64,000 nt of DNA from the NCBI GenBank assembly GCA_016169945.1, contig JADLSH010000164.1, forward strand, positions 62,001-126,000. The letters run 5' to 3'. The DNA comes from Trachythela sp. YZ-2020 (lineage: Eukaryota > Cnidaria > Anthozoa > Malacalcyonacea > Clavulariidae). Under the pieces are notes generated by a model, which worked only from the letters and a program-made list of their open reading frames with translations, was not told where the DNA came from and searched no databases. The translations under genes and the position numbers were made by a program. Shown here piece by piece: positions 10,147-19,334 of the stretch; within the stretch, counting starts at the first letter, position 1, and each line of letters starts with the position of its first letter.

Positions 10147-10721
10147 CTCTTCAATCCTTTCAACTTCTGAAAAATCGCCTTCGAGACCCATCTTTCGTTG
10201 TAACTCTAGAATTGCCTGGGCGGCTTGCCGAGCATCAAAAAGTTTCTTGTAACTCTTCACCTTTTTGATTCTGACTGCAAGTTTCTTCTTTACCTGATCC
10301 AAAGGTGTTGTCGTGTCACTGAAATAACTCGAAAGCAGTATGAACTCTTCTTCCAAAGCGCCGTAGTCCATCTTAAACATATTTAAATATTTATCAATTT
10401 TCTTCAGTTGCATTTCACCATCAAGAAACTGCTGATTTATAGAGTTGAGTTTGTCACAAATTCTTAACCAAATCTCGTTGAATATAATTTCCATTGTCAC
10501 TTCTTTATCTTTTAATTTCTCGCCGTATTTTAGCCATAACTTGTCAAAAATTTGACTGCGTTTTATCTCAGTTATTCTGAACACCATCTCTGTAAACTTG
10601 CCATCGAGCTTAAAAAACATTATGTCATATTTCCCAGATCTTTCTGCGCATAATTCGCGTATGGATAATTCATTATAGTCTTGCCCAATTTTTTCACGCA
10701 AAACACGAAATTCCTCATCAA
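10147..10721 (-). CDS. RNF213: RNF213-like exon 11
   Basis: A 575-nt exon bounded by acceptor tctttttag and donor gttaga. It encodes a long, charged, predicted helical region: FDKLWLKYGEKLKDKEVTME, IIFNEIWLRICDKLNSINQQ, LDQVKKKLAVRIKKVKSYKK, and finally ILELQRKMGLEGDFSEVERI. The 'LxLKxxxGLxGDFSxxxxI' ending is an RNF213 block. It is part of the linker/stalk and is phase-compatible with exons 10 and 12. Confidence 0.92.
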
Positions 10722-11465
10722 CTAAAAAGATAAAACATAAACTAAATGGTAAAGATTGTGAAAATAATATCACTATTTTAAGCGTTATTAGACAAAGTTA
10801 GGAAAAATGAATTCCTGTTGTGGGAGATTATATTTCGAGGAGCATTCGGTCCTAAACTCACATTAACTTGTAAAAACGTGACAAAAGACAGTCAATAATA
10901 ATAATCCCATGTAACAGAAATGCGGGTTTTAAACTGAAACTCAACGGCTGGACACGGTTGATGTGTTTTAGCAGGTTTTCTCACAGGACATTTGCATCAT
11001 AGTTAACAAAATACATGGTCTGGCTAGCCGGTAAACTAGTAAACTAATAATTAATTTATCCAGTAATAATCCAAAAATAATATATACAGGGTGTCTCCAA
11101 AAAGCTGCAACCCTTTGAAATCAGTATTTTTAGAATCTGCAAATGCTAGTAAACCTGCATCGAGTTTAAGGCAATAGATTAAGTTTTGTAAGTTTTGAAT
11201 AACACAAATAATTTAAAATTTGCATTGCATAGCATGCATGCATGCTAGTTTGCCATTGTTAGTTTTGCCACTGTTAACTTGCATGTATATATATGTGTGT
11301 AAACTAAGTTTAATGTCAAACTTATAAATATATATTTTTTAACTCTTAAATTGTTGTGTAACTCACTATTATATTTTATCTTCACCAATTTCGTTCCTAT
11401 TAACAAGGGTCAATTTAGCTTTATTTGAAGTTATTAATATTATTATATATTACGAACGAAAATAA
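10722..11465. other. Intron 10 part, with one mariner-like end
   Basis: At about 11092 the sequence cagggtgtctccaaaaagc follows TATATA. It resembles the cagggtgtatcataaaaaag terminus of the MITE at 49176 and includes a similar 'aaccctttgaaat' further in. No second terminus was found, so this may be a solo or decayed end. The rest is featureless and AT-rich. Confidence 0.4.
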
Positions 11466-11806
11466 CCTCAACGAAAGGTAAATTGGCCCTTTGATGGGGC
11501 CAAAGCTGGGACTGTTTTGGCCCCATCAAGAGGGCTGTAAATTTGGCCCCCGTTTGGGGTCAAAACAGCCCCACTAAAAGGGGCCGTTTTAGGGTTAAAA
11601 TTTTGGCCCCATTTTTTGGGCCAAAACAGCCCCACTAAAATTGGCCCTTTTAATGGGGCTGTTTTGGCCCTTTTAATGGGGCTGTTTTGGCCCCATCAAG
11701 GGCTGTAATTTTGGCCCCCATTTTGGGGCCAAAACAGCCCCACTAATAGGGGCCGTCTCAGGGTCAAAATTTTGGCCCCATTTTTGGGGCCAAAATGGCC
11801 CCGAAA
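11466..11806. repeat. GC-rich palindromic minisatellite
   Basis: Irregular tandem repeats built from ttttggccccattttggggcc and aaaacagccccactaaaagg modules, in both orientations, in an otherwise AT-rich intron. The repeated gggg/cccc blocks could fold into many hairpins. No coding interpretation is supported. Confidence 0.8.
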
Positions 11807-12051
11807 AAATTACTGTGTAACATTGGAACGATTGATGCCGGTGTATATATATACAAAAGTTGTTGGTTCCAACCAATATATTCCGATCGTATATATTGCC
11901 CCCACACGTATAAGCCATATTAACAATTATAAGCCCAGGTCATATATTCGGATTATATTTTCCCAGGCTATTCTTAGTTGAACTAATTATATATTAAAAC
12001 CCTCACAAATAAATTATGTGAATTACTTTGTCTTTAAATGTATTGTCATAC
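11807..12051. other. Intron 9 end: nothing recognised
   Basis: Short AT-rich stretch before exon 10, with no feature seen. Confidence 0.4.
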
Positions 12052-12369
12052 CTGAAGTGAAATTGTTGCTGAAGGCAGTAAAACATTCCAGTTGGTCTCT
12101 TAATGTGAAAAAGGCCTTCAGTTCAGAAAGTCGTTGTGAAAAAGACGTTTTTACTGGAGCGTTTTGGCGACCATTCTGGTTCGTTTGGTATATCTCACCC
12201 AGCTTCAAGAATTGATTGGAATTTTTTTCTAAGATTTTCAATGTCGCAACTGTAACAGACCCATCGTCGACAGAATTTATTAGATTATCAAGGCGCGACT
12301 CTGCCGTGAACATAATCATTCCACAGTCATCCTCTTTTGTTAATTCCTTCTTACTGCTGGAGGTGCTCC
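12052..12369 (-). CDS. RNF213: RNF213-like exon 10
   Basis: A 318-nt exon bounded by acceptor tttcaaag and donor gtatga. It starts by completing a Gly codon and reads STSSKKELTKEDDCGMIMFT, continues LKILEKNSNQFLKLGEIY, and ends SELKAFFTLRDQLECFTAFS and NNFTS. It is predicted helical. No catalytic motif is expected here. Phase agrees with exons 9 and 11. Confidence 0.88.
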
Positions 12370-12675
12370 CTTTGAAAATAGAAAATCAGTAAAATATGTG
12401 CTGTATATATAGTTGGGAAATCCCGCGAAAAAGTTAAATCCGTTTCTTTTTATGTTAATCAATAACAATTAACATTGTTGATTCAGAATATATTCTCGAT
12501 TTCGTTTGCGCAAAAACAATATTACAGTTTAGTGCATGTGCCTTTTAGCGAGGTTCGATCTCTACAAAATGCAAATTTCCTTACATATATTAACATATAT
12601 ATACTGTATATGCATTTGGTGTTTGAATTCTTCAGACGAGGATAACCCAAGCCGGCCAAGCAGAAAATTCTACTT

Positions 12676-12749
12676 GACCACGGCTGCGAATCGAACCCGC
12701 GACCTTCGCATTTCTAGAACGATGCTCTACCGTCTGAGCTACAAGGCCA
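12676..12749 (-). repeat. tRNA-derived SINE head
   Basis: Minus strand shows an internal RNA polymerase III promoter: A box TAGCTCAGACGG and B box GGTTCGATTCG at tRNA-like spacing, with a D-arm-like GCTC...GAGC. The anticodon stem is imperfect and the acceptor stem does not close well, so this is a tRNA-derived repeat rather than a functional tRNA gene. Confidence 0.7.
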
Positions 12750-12784
12750 AGTTGGGAACGACAATGTATGTTTCTTGTGATGTT

Positions 12785-12838
12785 ACATCATCACTTGAGT
12801 TATACATCATCACTTGAGTTATACATCATCACTTGAGG
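12785..12838. repeat. Three tandem 20-bp units
   Basis: The unit catcatcacttgagttata is repeated three times (the last copy diverges to gaggtt). It sits inside the 12610-12880 element next to the tRNA-like head. Confidence 0.9.
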
Positions 12839-12919
12839 TTTGGGTTATACTCGTCTGACGAATTCAAACACCAAATGCATCTACATTACACAAGTAGTTA
12901 CATTCCTCATAAAGGGGAA

Positions 12920-13330
12920 TATATATGTGAGCGTGTTTTGGTTCACGAAATGCCAAAGAGTGCTCAATATCATATAAGCGATCGTACTTAATACTCCAAA
13001 CTCCACCTGAACGATCGCTTATTGCGTGAACAGGCTTTAGTGGATACCTTGAGGTAAGCGAAAACTATATATATATACATATATGACAATATATATCGAT
13101 CTACTACAGTGTAAATAACATGAGTTACATTATATTGAATCGATACAGAAAGACAATGAAAGAAAGACTTGGAGGAAGTCTAACCGTTTCGGTTCAGTTT
13201 TGAAACGAGATTTTCCGAAGTTGACGAGTCTCTCTTTCTCGCTGCCAACCCCTCTCTACGTCATGTTATTTACACTATAGTGGATCGATACAGAAAACAA
13301 TGAAAGGGAGACTTGGAGCAAGTCTAGCTT
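12920..13330. repeat. Repeat-rich intron segment related to the 'gagtgctca / gaggtaagcgaaaa' family
   Basis: Contains agagtgctcaat and gaggtaagcgaaaact, words shared with the repeats at 16146-16350 and 19138-19332, plus a TA-rich tract. A direct repeat (gatcgatacagaaa.acaatgaaag... at 13136 and 13282) and an inverted pair (agtgtaaataacatga at 13108 versus catgttatttacact at 13262) define a smaller structure of about 190 bp. Confidence 0.45.
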
Positions 13331-13558
13331 TCCCGCCGTATGTCTCTACTGATTAACTGCACGACGAGCTTTTTCCGAAATGTCGGACTATTTCTATTTT
13401 TAAAATTTTGACCAAACCCACGGGAGCTTATCAGCCCTATATTTATAACTATTTCCGGTAGACTGTCAAGTGGTAAGTGGTAACCTATATTTATGCTGCG
13501 AAGCAACTTTGTGCGGCTACGCTTATTCGTATTAAATGTGATTATTTTTATTCCTTAC

Positions 13559-13766
13559 CGAAGAACTTTAAGAACCCTGGCCATGTTGACCAAGTAAGAA
13601 GATGGTTGAGCAAAATTTCATCTTTCTCTTTGTCATTAAATTGACTGTCTTGCTTTAGTGCTGACGGCCAGGCTTTATGCAACATTGCGCTGAGCAATTT
13701 TATACCATTGGTTGAACTTCTGTTCTGAGTTAGTTGTTCGAAAGCAGGTTGTGCTTGACGACCATC
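13559..13766 (-). CDS. RNF213: RNF213-like exon 9
   Basis: A 208-nt exon bounded by acceptor ctttttag and donor gtaagg. It encodes DGRQAQPAFEQLTQNRSSTN, IKLLSAMLHKAWPSALKQD and LLNHLLTWSTWPGFLKFFG. The 'xxWPxxx...xxLLTWxxxPxFxxF' pattern is found in the RNF213 linker. It begins in phase 0 and ends on a split Gly codon. Confidence 0.9.
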
Positions 13767-14048
13767 CTAAAAAGATAAGATTGTACAGCTAAACATACAA
13801 ATATACTCCTACCAAGCACATAAAATGACCATTCAAAAGTTTCTTTTATCCTAATTCAACATTTCGGGGTAAATCCTTTTCGCAAGAAGTGGAGAAACTT
13901 GTTTATAACTGCAAACTGCTTTTTATATAGTATTTTAATTAACAAATTAACTGAACATTGTTTTATAGTAATACTTCCTAATGCACAATTTCTACAACCT
14001 AAACCTTTTCCTCTTCGTCGAGTCATTTACATCAATTTTTAGTATAAT

Positions 14049-14293
14049 GTGAGGTTAATTGGTGGCTATAAGCTATAATGCAAAAGCTCACTTCCCTTGT
14101 GGTCGTTTGAGCACTCTGGCCCCAAGACACTTCACGCATGTCTGGATGCGCATGTGTCTGAGTATTGTACCACATGCGCTTGGTGAGGGCAAGAGTATGG
14201 TGTATAAATACGAAGTCACTCGCATCTAGACTGCGTTACAAGCTGCACTGACGAGCCGTTGAACGGCGAAACATGCATGTCTGCAGATTTGAC
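14049..14293 (+). repeat. Hammerhead-bearing repeat (retrozyme-like), copy 2
   Basis: This is an inverted, nearly identical copy of 8271-8515 (245 bp each). It lies directly against a (TA)n tract (14294-14320) that also forms the left border of the Penelope-like element. The high identity of the two copies suggests recent mobility. Confidence 0.75.
14243..14286 (+). ncRNA. Type I hammerhead ribozyme, copy 2
   Basis: Plus strand: CTGCA, CTGACGA, GCCGTTGAACGGC, GAA, ACATGCATGT, C, TGCAG, identical to the copy at 8278-8321. Stems I (5 bp), II (4-6 bp) and III (3-5 bp) all form and the catalytic core is complete. Predicted cleavage is after GUC at 14281. Confidence 0.85.
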
Positions 14294-14320
14294 TACATAT
14301 ATATATATATATATATATAT

Positions 14321-14439
14321 GAGAGATTGGTAGTTCTTCTTCAGACATTAAAATTCAATAAAAGGTTAAAAATATTAAATGTCCAAACGTTTCTCCGGTT
14401 AATTAAGGCTTCTTCAGTGGACTAACTACAAGTAATATT
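14321..14439. repeat. Penelope terminal inverted repeat, left arm
   Basis: gagagattggtagttcttct through aagtaatattc matches the reverse complement of 15980-16094. The reverse strand contains CTGAAGA, a short GC stem and GAGAAACG, a hammerhead-like core with a weak stem II. Confidence 0.85.
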
Positions 14440-14579
14440 CGGTTCCTTATATACCTAATTACTGACAAATGTTAAAATTTACATATTCACTATGACTAAA
14501 ATTTACAATTCTAAACACAATAAAATAAAATATATGGTTATATAAACATGCTTATATAACTATTGTTATGATACAAAAG

Positions 14580-15071
14580 TTATATATTAATTACTCTCCC
14601 AATACAACCATTCATTATCCTCCCTGAGTGTTTTTGAATTTCCATTGCCTCAATGCACTTACGTTCACCATGGTATCCAATATTCTTATGAATTACTCTC
14701 CAAGTGATGTCTTTCTGATTTGGTTTATCCTGTTTTCTCTTATGATTCATTATATGTTTGAACACTGTTTGTTTATCCATTGATAAGTGTTCTTTTATAC
14801 GCGAGCCAATGGTCCTCCTGGTTTCTCCAATATACAAATTTCCGCAGTGTGGGCAATTGATTTCGTATACCACATTCTTATTCAAGCATTGATTGGATTT
14901 CTTAGCACTCTTACAGGTCTCGCATTTATTGGGGCAGTTCATTTGTTCTTTGGGAGCTGAGAACACTTGAGACAATGGTTTACCATTCACAAAACAAGCC
15001 TTCACGTTATCAATCCCCGAGCGTCGTATAACAGATGTTGCTCGTCTTTTATAGTCCTCACTTATATGCAT
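14580..15071 (-). pseudogene. Penelope GIY-YIG endonuclease domain
   Basis: A 163-codon frame. About residues 40-65 have Cys pairs (CPNKCETCK, then NQCLNK), then VVYEINCPHCGNLYIGETRR and TIGSRIKEHL. The last is a GIY-YIG nuclease core variant (NLYIGET in the YIG position, Arg and His-Leu downstream) with the Cys-rich insertion typical of Penelope elements. It probably continues the upstream RT frame through a frameshift near 15065. Its biological role would be nicking the target DNA during retrotransposition. Confidence 0.82.
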
Positions 15072-15111
15072 GGTAATTTTACGTAGATGAGCTTATCTGA
15101 GTCGATTTCAG

Positions 15112-15272
15112 TTTGTTTGTGTTTGTGTTTGTGTTTGTGTTTGTGTTTGTGTTTGTGTTTGTGTTTGTGTTTGTGTTTGTGTTTGTGTTTGTGTTTGTGT
15201 TTGTGTTTGTGTTTGTGTTTGTGTTTGTGTTTGTGTTTGTGTTTGTGTTTGTGTTTGTGTTTGTGTTTGTGT
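15112..15272. repeat. (GTTTGT)n hexanucleotide microsatellite inside the Penelope ORF
   Basis: About 26 near-perfect copies of GTTTGT. Read on the minus strand, in the Penelope frame, they encode alternating Lys-His. The surrounding frame (VIKGIKNNRQ before, TEIDSDKLIYVKL after) stays open across the tract. Confidence 0.95.
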
Positions 15273-15279
15273 TGTCTAT

Positions 15280-15985
15280 TATTCTTGATACCTTTTATAA
15301 CGCTGTCAACAAGCTTTCTTGGATAGCCATTACCAATAAAAATTTCTTTCACTTTACCGAGAGATTCTTTAACACCCCGAGAATCCGTCGAACATGCTAT
15401 GGCTCTCCTGGTTTCTCCAATTAAAATTGCTCGCTTGGAGGCAATAGAGCCATGACTATCCCATGGCATAATAGATCGACTATGTATGGGTTTAATGTAA
15501 AGCTTGGTAGAAAATGCTTTGGATTCGGGGTCAAACGAAACGAGCGTATCCAAAAAGGCGTAATTCGTTATTATAAGGTATTTCAAGAGTAAATTTGATT
15601 CTGTCATTTAAGCTATTGGCCGTCGTTAGCAATCTCTGCGCCGATAAACAACCAGATAACAAAAATGCAAAATAATCGTCCATATACCGTTTGAGGATAA
15701 CATGGCCTTCGGTTTTACTCACAATTAACGAATCAAGTTCATTCATATAGATTGCCAGAGATGGTGCCAGGTTATTACCTATAGCAAGGCCTGATTTTTG
15801 CTTGTAGCTTTCACCGCCAATCAATACGCTATCACTCGTCAAACATAAACGAATTAATGTCTCGAAATCCTCGTCTTCCAAGGCACGTAGCCCACAATTA
15901 TTTTTATGTTCATAAAAGAAACGTTTGGCCACCGTAAATACACTAGGTGTGTTTTCGTTAAGATCATCCAGGGGTATCGAATATT
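15280..15985 (-). pseudogene. Penelope reverse transcriptase (partial, broken)
   Basis: Minus strand: FFYEHKNNCGLRALEDEDFE, then KQKSGLAIGNNLAPSLAIYM (RT motif with conserved Gly and Leu-Ala-Pro), then RYMDDYFAF, the catalytic Tyr-x-Asp-Asp box. After a frameshift near 15570 the frame continues as FLDTLVSFDPESKAFSTKLY and KPIHSRSIMPWDSHGS, which is Penelope motif F/thumb ('xxxFLDxxV...KPTxxHxxLxxxSxHP' type). The N-terminal fingers are missing. Confidence 0.82.
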
Positions 15986-16094
15986 ACTTGTAGTTAGTCC
16001 ACTGAAGAAGCCTTAACCGGAGAAACGTTTGGACATTTAATATTTTTAACCTTTTATTAAATTTTAATGTCTGAAGAAGAACTACCAATCTCTC
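15980..16094. repeat. Penelope terminal inverted repeat, right arm
   Basis: Reverse complement of 14321-14439, with small indels. Contains CACTGAAGAAGCC and GGAGAAACGTTTGG on the plus strand. GTCCA and TGGAC flank this core and could pair as a simple hairpin. Confidence 0.85.
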
Positions 16095-16125
16095 ATTAAT
16101 TACCAGACATGATACTTCAAAGAAC

Positions 16126-16350
16126 TTCATATATATATATATATACGTGTAAGTTTAGGTCTACGAAACGCAAAGAGTGCTCGACAACATATAGTTAGAG
16201 CAAATTATAGATTTTCGCTTACCTCAAAACTGGTCTGCAACAGGCTGTTTCATCTGGTCTGCAACAGGCTGTTTCATCAAACAGCCTGTTGCAGACCAGT
16301 TTTGAGGTAAGCGAAAATCTATAATTTGCTCTAACTATAAGGTTGTCGCA
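16126..16350. repeat. Large perfect-type palindrome with (TA)n border
   Basis: After a TA run, arms 16184-16260 and 16273-16345 are inverted copies of a repeat: ttagagcaaattatagattttcgctta..., then ctggtctgcaacaggctgttt. The same unit occurs in single copy at 19180-19285. The arm contains GAAACAGCCTGTTGCAG, the 3' half of the hammerhead-like unit at 19164, but without its CTGATGA half. Confidence 0.75.
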
Positions 16351-16525
16351 AGACAGATAGATAGATAGAAAGGAATTCTAATTATAGATGCAAATAAGCA
16401 TTACTTTCGCTTACATATATTAAATGGCTCAAAATTACATATTTTAGCCGGGGATCGACTTTAATCTGCTCATATATTGGTATCAGTAAATGAAAGCTGG
16501 ATATGTTTTCACCCTTTTTATATTA

Positions 16526-17389
16526 CAGGTATGTGTACCCCAAAAACCATAAAAAAGCACAGCGCTATAATTTTTTTAGAATAAGGTCAATTAAGAAATG
16601 GATTAGTAGTTTTCATTTATTGAAACTGATTATTGTAAAAATTATGACATGGTAAAATTGCATGTATTTAGATGTAGGTACCCCTATGAAATCTCTATGG
16701 TTGTGAATTTGACTGGTGGGCATTATTGTAAATTCTTTACACAAAGAAATATTTAACTGCTAACTTGGTTAAAGGGGAAATATATAATCTATAACTGTGT
16801 ACTTGCATGTATGTACAAATCTACAATGTACAATGTGACGACTGTTTACAATCATAATTGCAAGATACAAGTGACAAGAATCCGCCTAGCCGTCGAAGAC
16901 TGCGGACTGGTGTCAAAAGCTATCGATAAATATATTTACAACCAGAGAATATCTCACAATTACCAAAAATTGTGATTTTTACACAGTTTTCCCTCTCCGC
17001 ATATACGTGCCGCAAAAGCCACATACATGCGTGGATTAAACAAAATTGAAGCAGCAGTAGTAGTGGTTCACTGGTTCATCCGCATTGGGTAAAACCATTA
17101 GAGTTTTCTAGGCTAAAGGACCCCTAAAAGTTTATAAAACTCTTAGTTCTGCAAACTTAGTCTTAAAGTTGCAGATTTTACCAGCTTCCAATAAACATTT
17201 TTGAAATTTTTTTTTCCAAGTATTCCTCCCGAGAAAAGCTATTTGTTCAATACGACACTAATAGCCCATGCATGTTGGTATAGTAAAATACTACCTTTTT
17301 AATCAACTGTTGTGTTAACTTGTATTTAATGCATTTAAAATAAGCTTGTGGTTTTTGGGGTACCTTGGTTTTTGGGGTACATATACCTG
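16526..17389. mobile_element. Tc1/mariner-like MITE with TA target duplication
   Basis: Termini CAGGTATGTGTACCCCAAAA and, inverted, CAGGTATATGTACCCCAAAA agree at 23 of 24 positions, and TA flanks both sides (16524-16525 and 17390-17391). The 864-bp interior has no transposase frame. TA duplication is characteristic of Tc1/mariner; other TA-specific families remain possible. Confidence 0.75.
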
Positions 17390-17391
17390 TA

Positions 17392-18142
17392 GCTTTAAAT
17401 ACACGCCACCTAGCAATCGCAGAATTATTATTTGTACAAATAAAAGTTATTTCCGAGAGACTTGAACTCCTTTGATTTTGTGCATCGTATAGACTATACT
17501 ATAGTCTATAATGATGCTTTATCTGTTGCTGTCTATATATATATAAGCATCACGCTTTAAATGTGTTAAAGGACAAATCGAAAAGGAATTTAACGGCATG
17601 CTATTGAAATATCCAGTCTTTCCCTAAAATATATTTTTCTGCTTAACGCGCACGAGTGCTAGGTTTTAGCTTGTTGTTGTTTACTCGCGAATACTGCACC
17701 AGCCACCACCATGCAGTTGCCTCAAGCGGAAGAACTTAAATTAGGTTGAGACATTCTTAAACTAACAATATTTCGCTGATATTGAATGTTTTACTTTAAT
17801 GTCTGTTTGGTATATATACACTTTTCTAATATATTCGACAGTATACAGATAAGACGTTTGTTTTGTTCATATGTTTCGTGCAAATGGACTCGTATGTATG
17901 TATTCGATGATTTTTGATACACATCCGCGATTCTATATATTATATAGCAGAATCTATGAACGTATTGCCTATTGGAAATCCATTCGACATTGTGTTTATA
18001 GTTGTGATAAGTCATACATATGGGATGTGAAATGGAACCACCGGAAAAATAGAATTGATTGTTTATTCAAAGTTTAATATCGCTTTGCATACATTTGATA
18101 TGCTAATTAGGCAAGTAAGCTATCTATCTGTCTATCTGCATG
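17392..18142. other. Intron 8 segment: nothing recognised
   Basis: AT-rich, with overlapping 68-74-codon frames near 17791-18077 on both strands that look like chance. No repeat ends. Confidence 0.45.
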
Positions 18143-18363
18143 TAGTTGAAAGTCATGCGCAATCTTCACGAAAACACCGCGTGGGCTTGATGACAGAGGG
18201 GTGGAAAAATTTCACGAATACCTGAACTATAGCCTAATTTAACAAAATATTTTGTAAGCTCCTGCGTAATATTGTATCAAAATATCAAAGGTTTTCTATG
18301 CCTCAAATTATAGTTTCAACCCCCCTGTCATCAACGCAAAGATTGCGCGTGACTTTCAAATTA
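18143..18363. repeat. Fold-back repeat
   Basis: Arms 18143-18205 (tgaaagtcatgcgcaatctt...gatgacagaggggt) and 18315-18363 (inverted) pair with several mismatches. The spacer is AT-rich. Probably a decayed MITE. Confidence 0.6.
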
Positions 18364-19137
18364 CTTTGAACATTATATTATTTATCAATGTTTATAAAAT
18401 ACCTGGGGTGGTTTATTGCAACGGATTGGCAGTTATGTGTTCAATTTTTCGATTGGAACTTTTTTTTAATCAAGTATTTTGGATACTGTAATCTAAATAC
18501 ATTTGAAGACGAAAAAGTGTGATAAATCGAGAAGAGAAGCGGCGAGATATTGCACTGGCGCGATAATTGAGCAAAACATCGCTTCTACAATATCGAAGTT
18601 AAATACACTGCACTACTTCAAAACCTGACGAAAGTTGTGGCGGGGGGTAAATGAAATGAACTGTATTATATCTCAACAAAACAATATCAACCCTCATGAA
18701 ATCTATTAGTATTATATTGAAATAAGTATAGTTTTTATCCTATGACAAAAAGATTTAGGAAAAAAGAAAATATAGCCTATCTAAGGTGTATGAAGTTATG
18801 TGATGTATAATTAGCAGTTGACCTGGGATGGTGCGCAGTCATTTTCTTTTAAAATATTATACCTAGTCACATTTCACTCCCCTATGACCACCCCTAAAAG
18901 TGACCATTCTAAACACTATAAGCACTTCATCAAAACGTCTGTAGCTTTGATGGTTTAGGAGATAGAGCTATGTCGGCAGTGCCGTTTCTGGGTGTGATCA
19001 TTTTCGGACATTTAATTTCGCACAGGATTTGGGTTTTGGCACATATGCCATGTTGTCCGTCATGGTCATTTTACTCTAAAACAGTTGAGATTATCTGTCC
19101 TAAATGAAATGCATACAAACTCATATGTAGGTCCTAG
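18364..19137. other. Intron 8 segment: nothing recognised
   Basis: No coding frame, no repeats matched in the window. GC-poor. Confidence 0.45.
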
Positions 19138-19292
19138 ACTATATATATATATATATCAGAAAACTGCCTGATGATTCTTTTACAGATGAAACAGCCTGTT
19201 GCAGACAAGTTTTGAGGTAAGCGAAAAACTATAATTTGCTCTAACTATATGTTGTCGAGCACTCTTTGCGTTTCGTAGACCTAAACCTACAC

Positions 19293-19332
<40 letters not shown>
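19138..19332 (+). repeat. Second hammerhead-like repeat family, bordered by (TA)n on both sides
   Basis: A TA run, a hammerhead-like core, the unit 'ttttgaggtaagcgaaaa...gagcactctttgcgtttcg', then another TA run (19296-19331). The middle matches the arms of 16126-16350 and words at 12940-13060. No coding capacity. Confidence 0.65.
19164..19204 (+). ncRNA. Hammerhead-like ribozyme, second family
   Basis: CTGC (stem I), CTGATGA (canonical core), TTCTTTTACAGAT (stem II with three pairs, closing pair mismatched), GAA, ACAGCCTGT (stem III, ACA/TGT), T17, GCAG (stem I return). All core bases are present but stems are short (4, 3 and 3 bp) and the cleavage triplet is GUU. Weaker than the 8278/14243 pair; activity doubtful. 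Confidence 0.5.

Positions 19333-19334
<2 letters not shown>

Larger units (their letters stand above)
12610..12880. mobile_element. TIR element (about 40-bp inverted ends) containing a tRNA-derived segment
   Basis: Left end atgcatttggtgtttgaatt and right end (reverse complement) are the same over about 37 of 40 bp; both continue to a CAGACGAG-type word and ATAACCCA. Between them lie a tRNA-like head on the minus strand and a tandem triplet. The combination may be a tRNA-SINE captured inside an MITE or an inverted-repeat SINE derivative. No target duplication is obvious. Confidence 0.65.
14321..16094 (-). mobile_element. Penelope-like element flanked by inverted repeats
   Basis: The minus strand carries a partial reverse transcriptase (about 15985-15300) followed by a GIY-YIG endonuclease domain (15071-14580), the order found in Penelope-like retroelements. 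About 115-bp repeats at 14321-14439 and 15980-16094 are inverted relative to each other. Inverted or tandem pseudo-LTRs are usual for the class. The RT N-terminus is missing (5' truncation at the right arm), a hexanucleotide repeat interrupts the ORF, and a frameshift near 15065 separates the domains. The copy is presumably dead. Confidence 0.85.

Noticed and set aside
15087..15424. Plus-strand frames of repeated Cys-Leu or Phe-Val
   Set aside because: Artefact of the GTTTGT microsatellite read on the wrong strand; the Penelope ORF on the minus strand explains the region.
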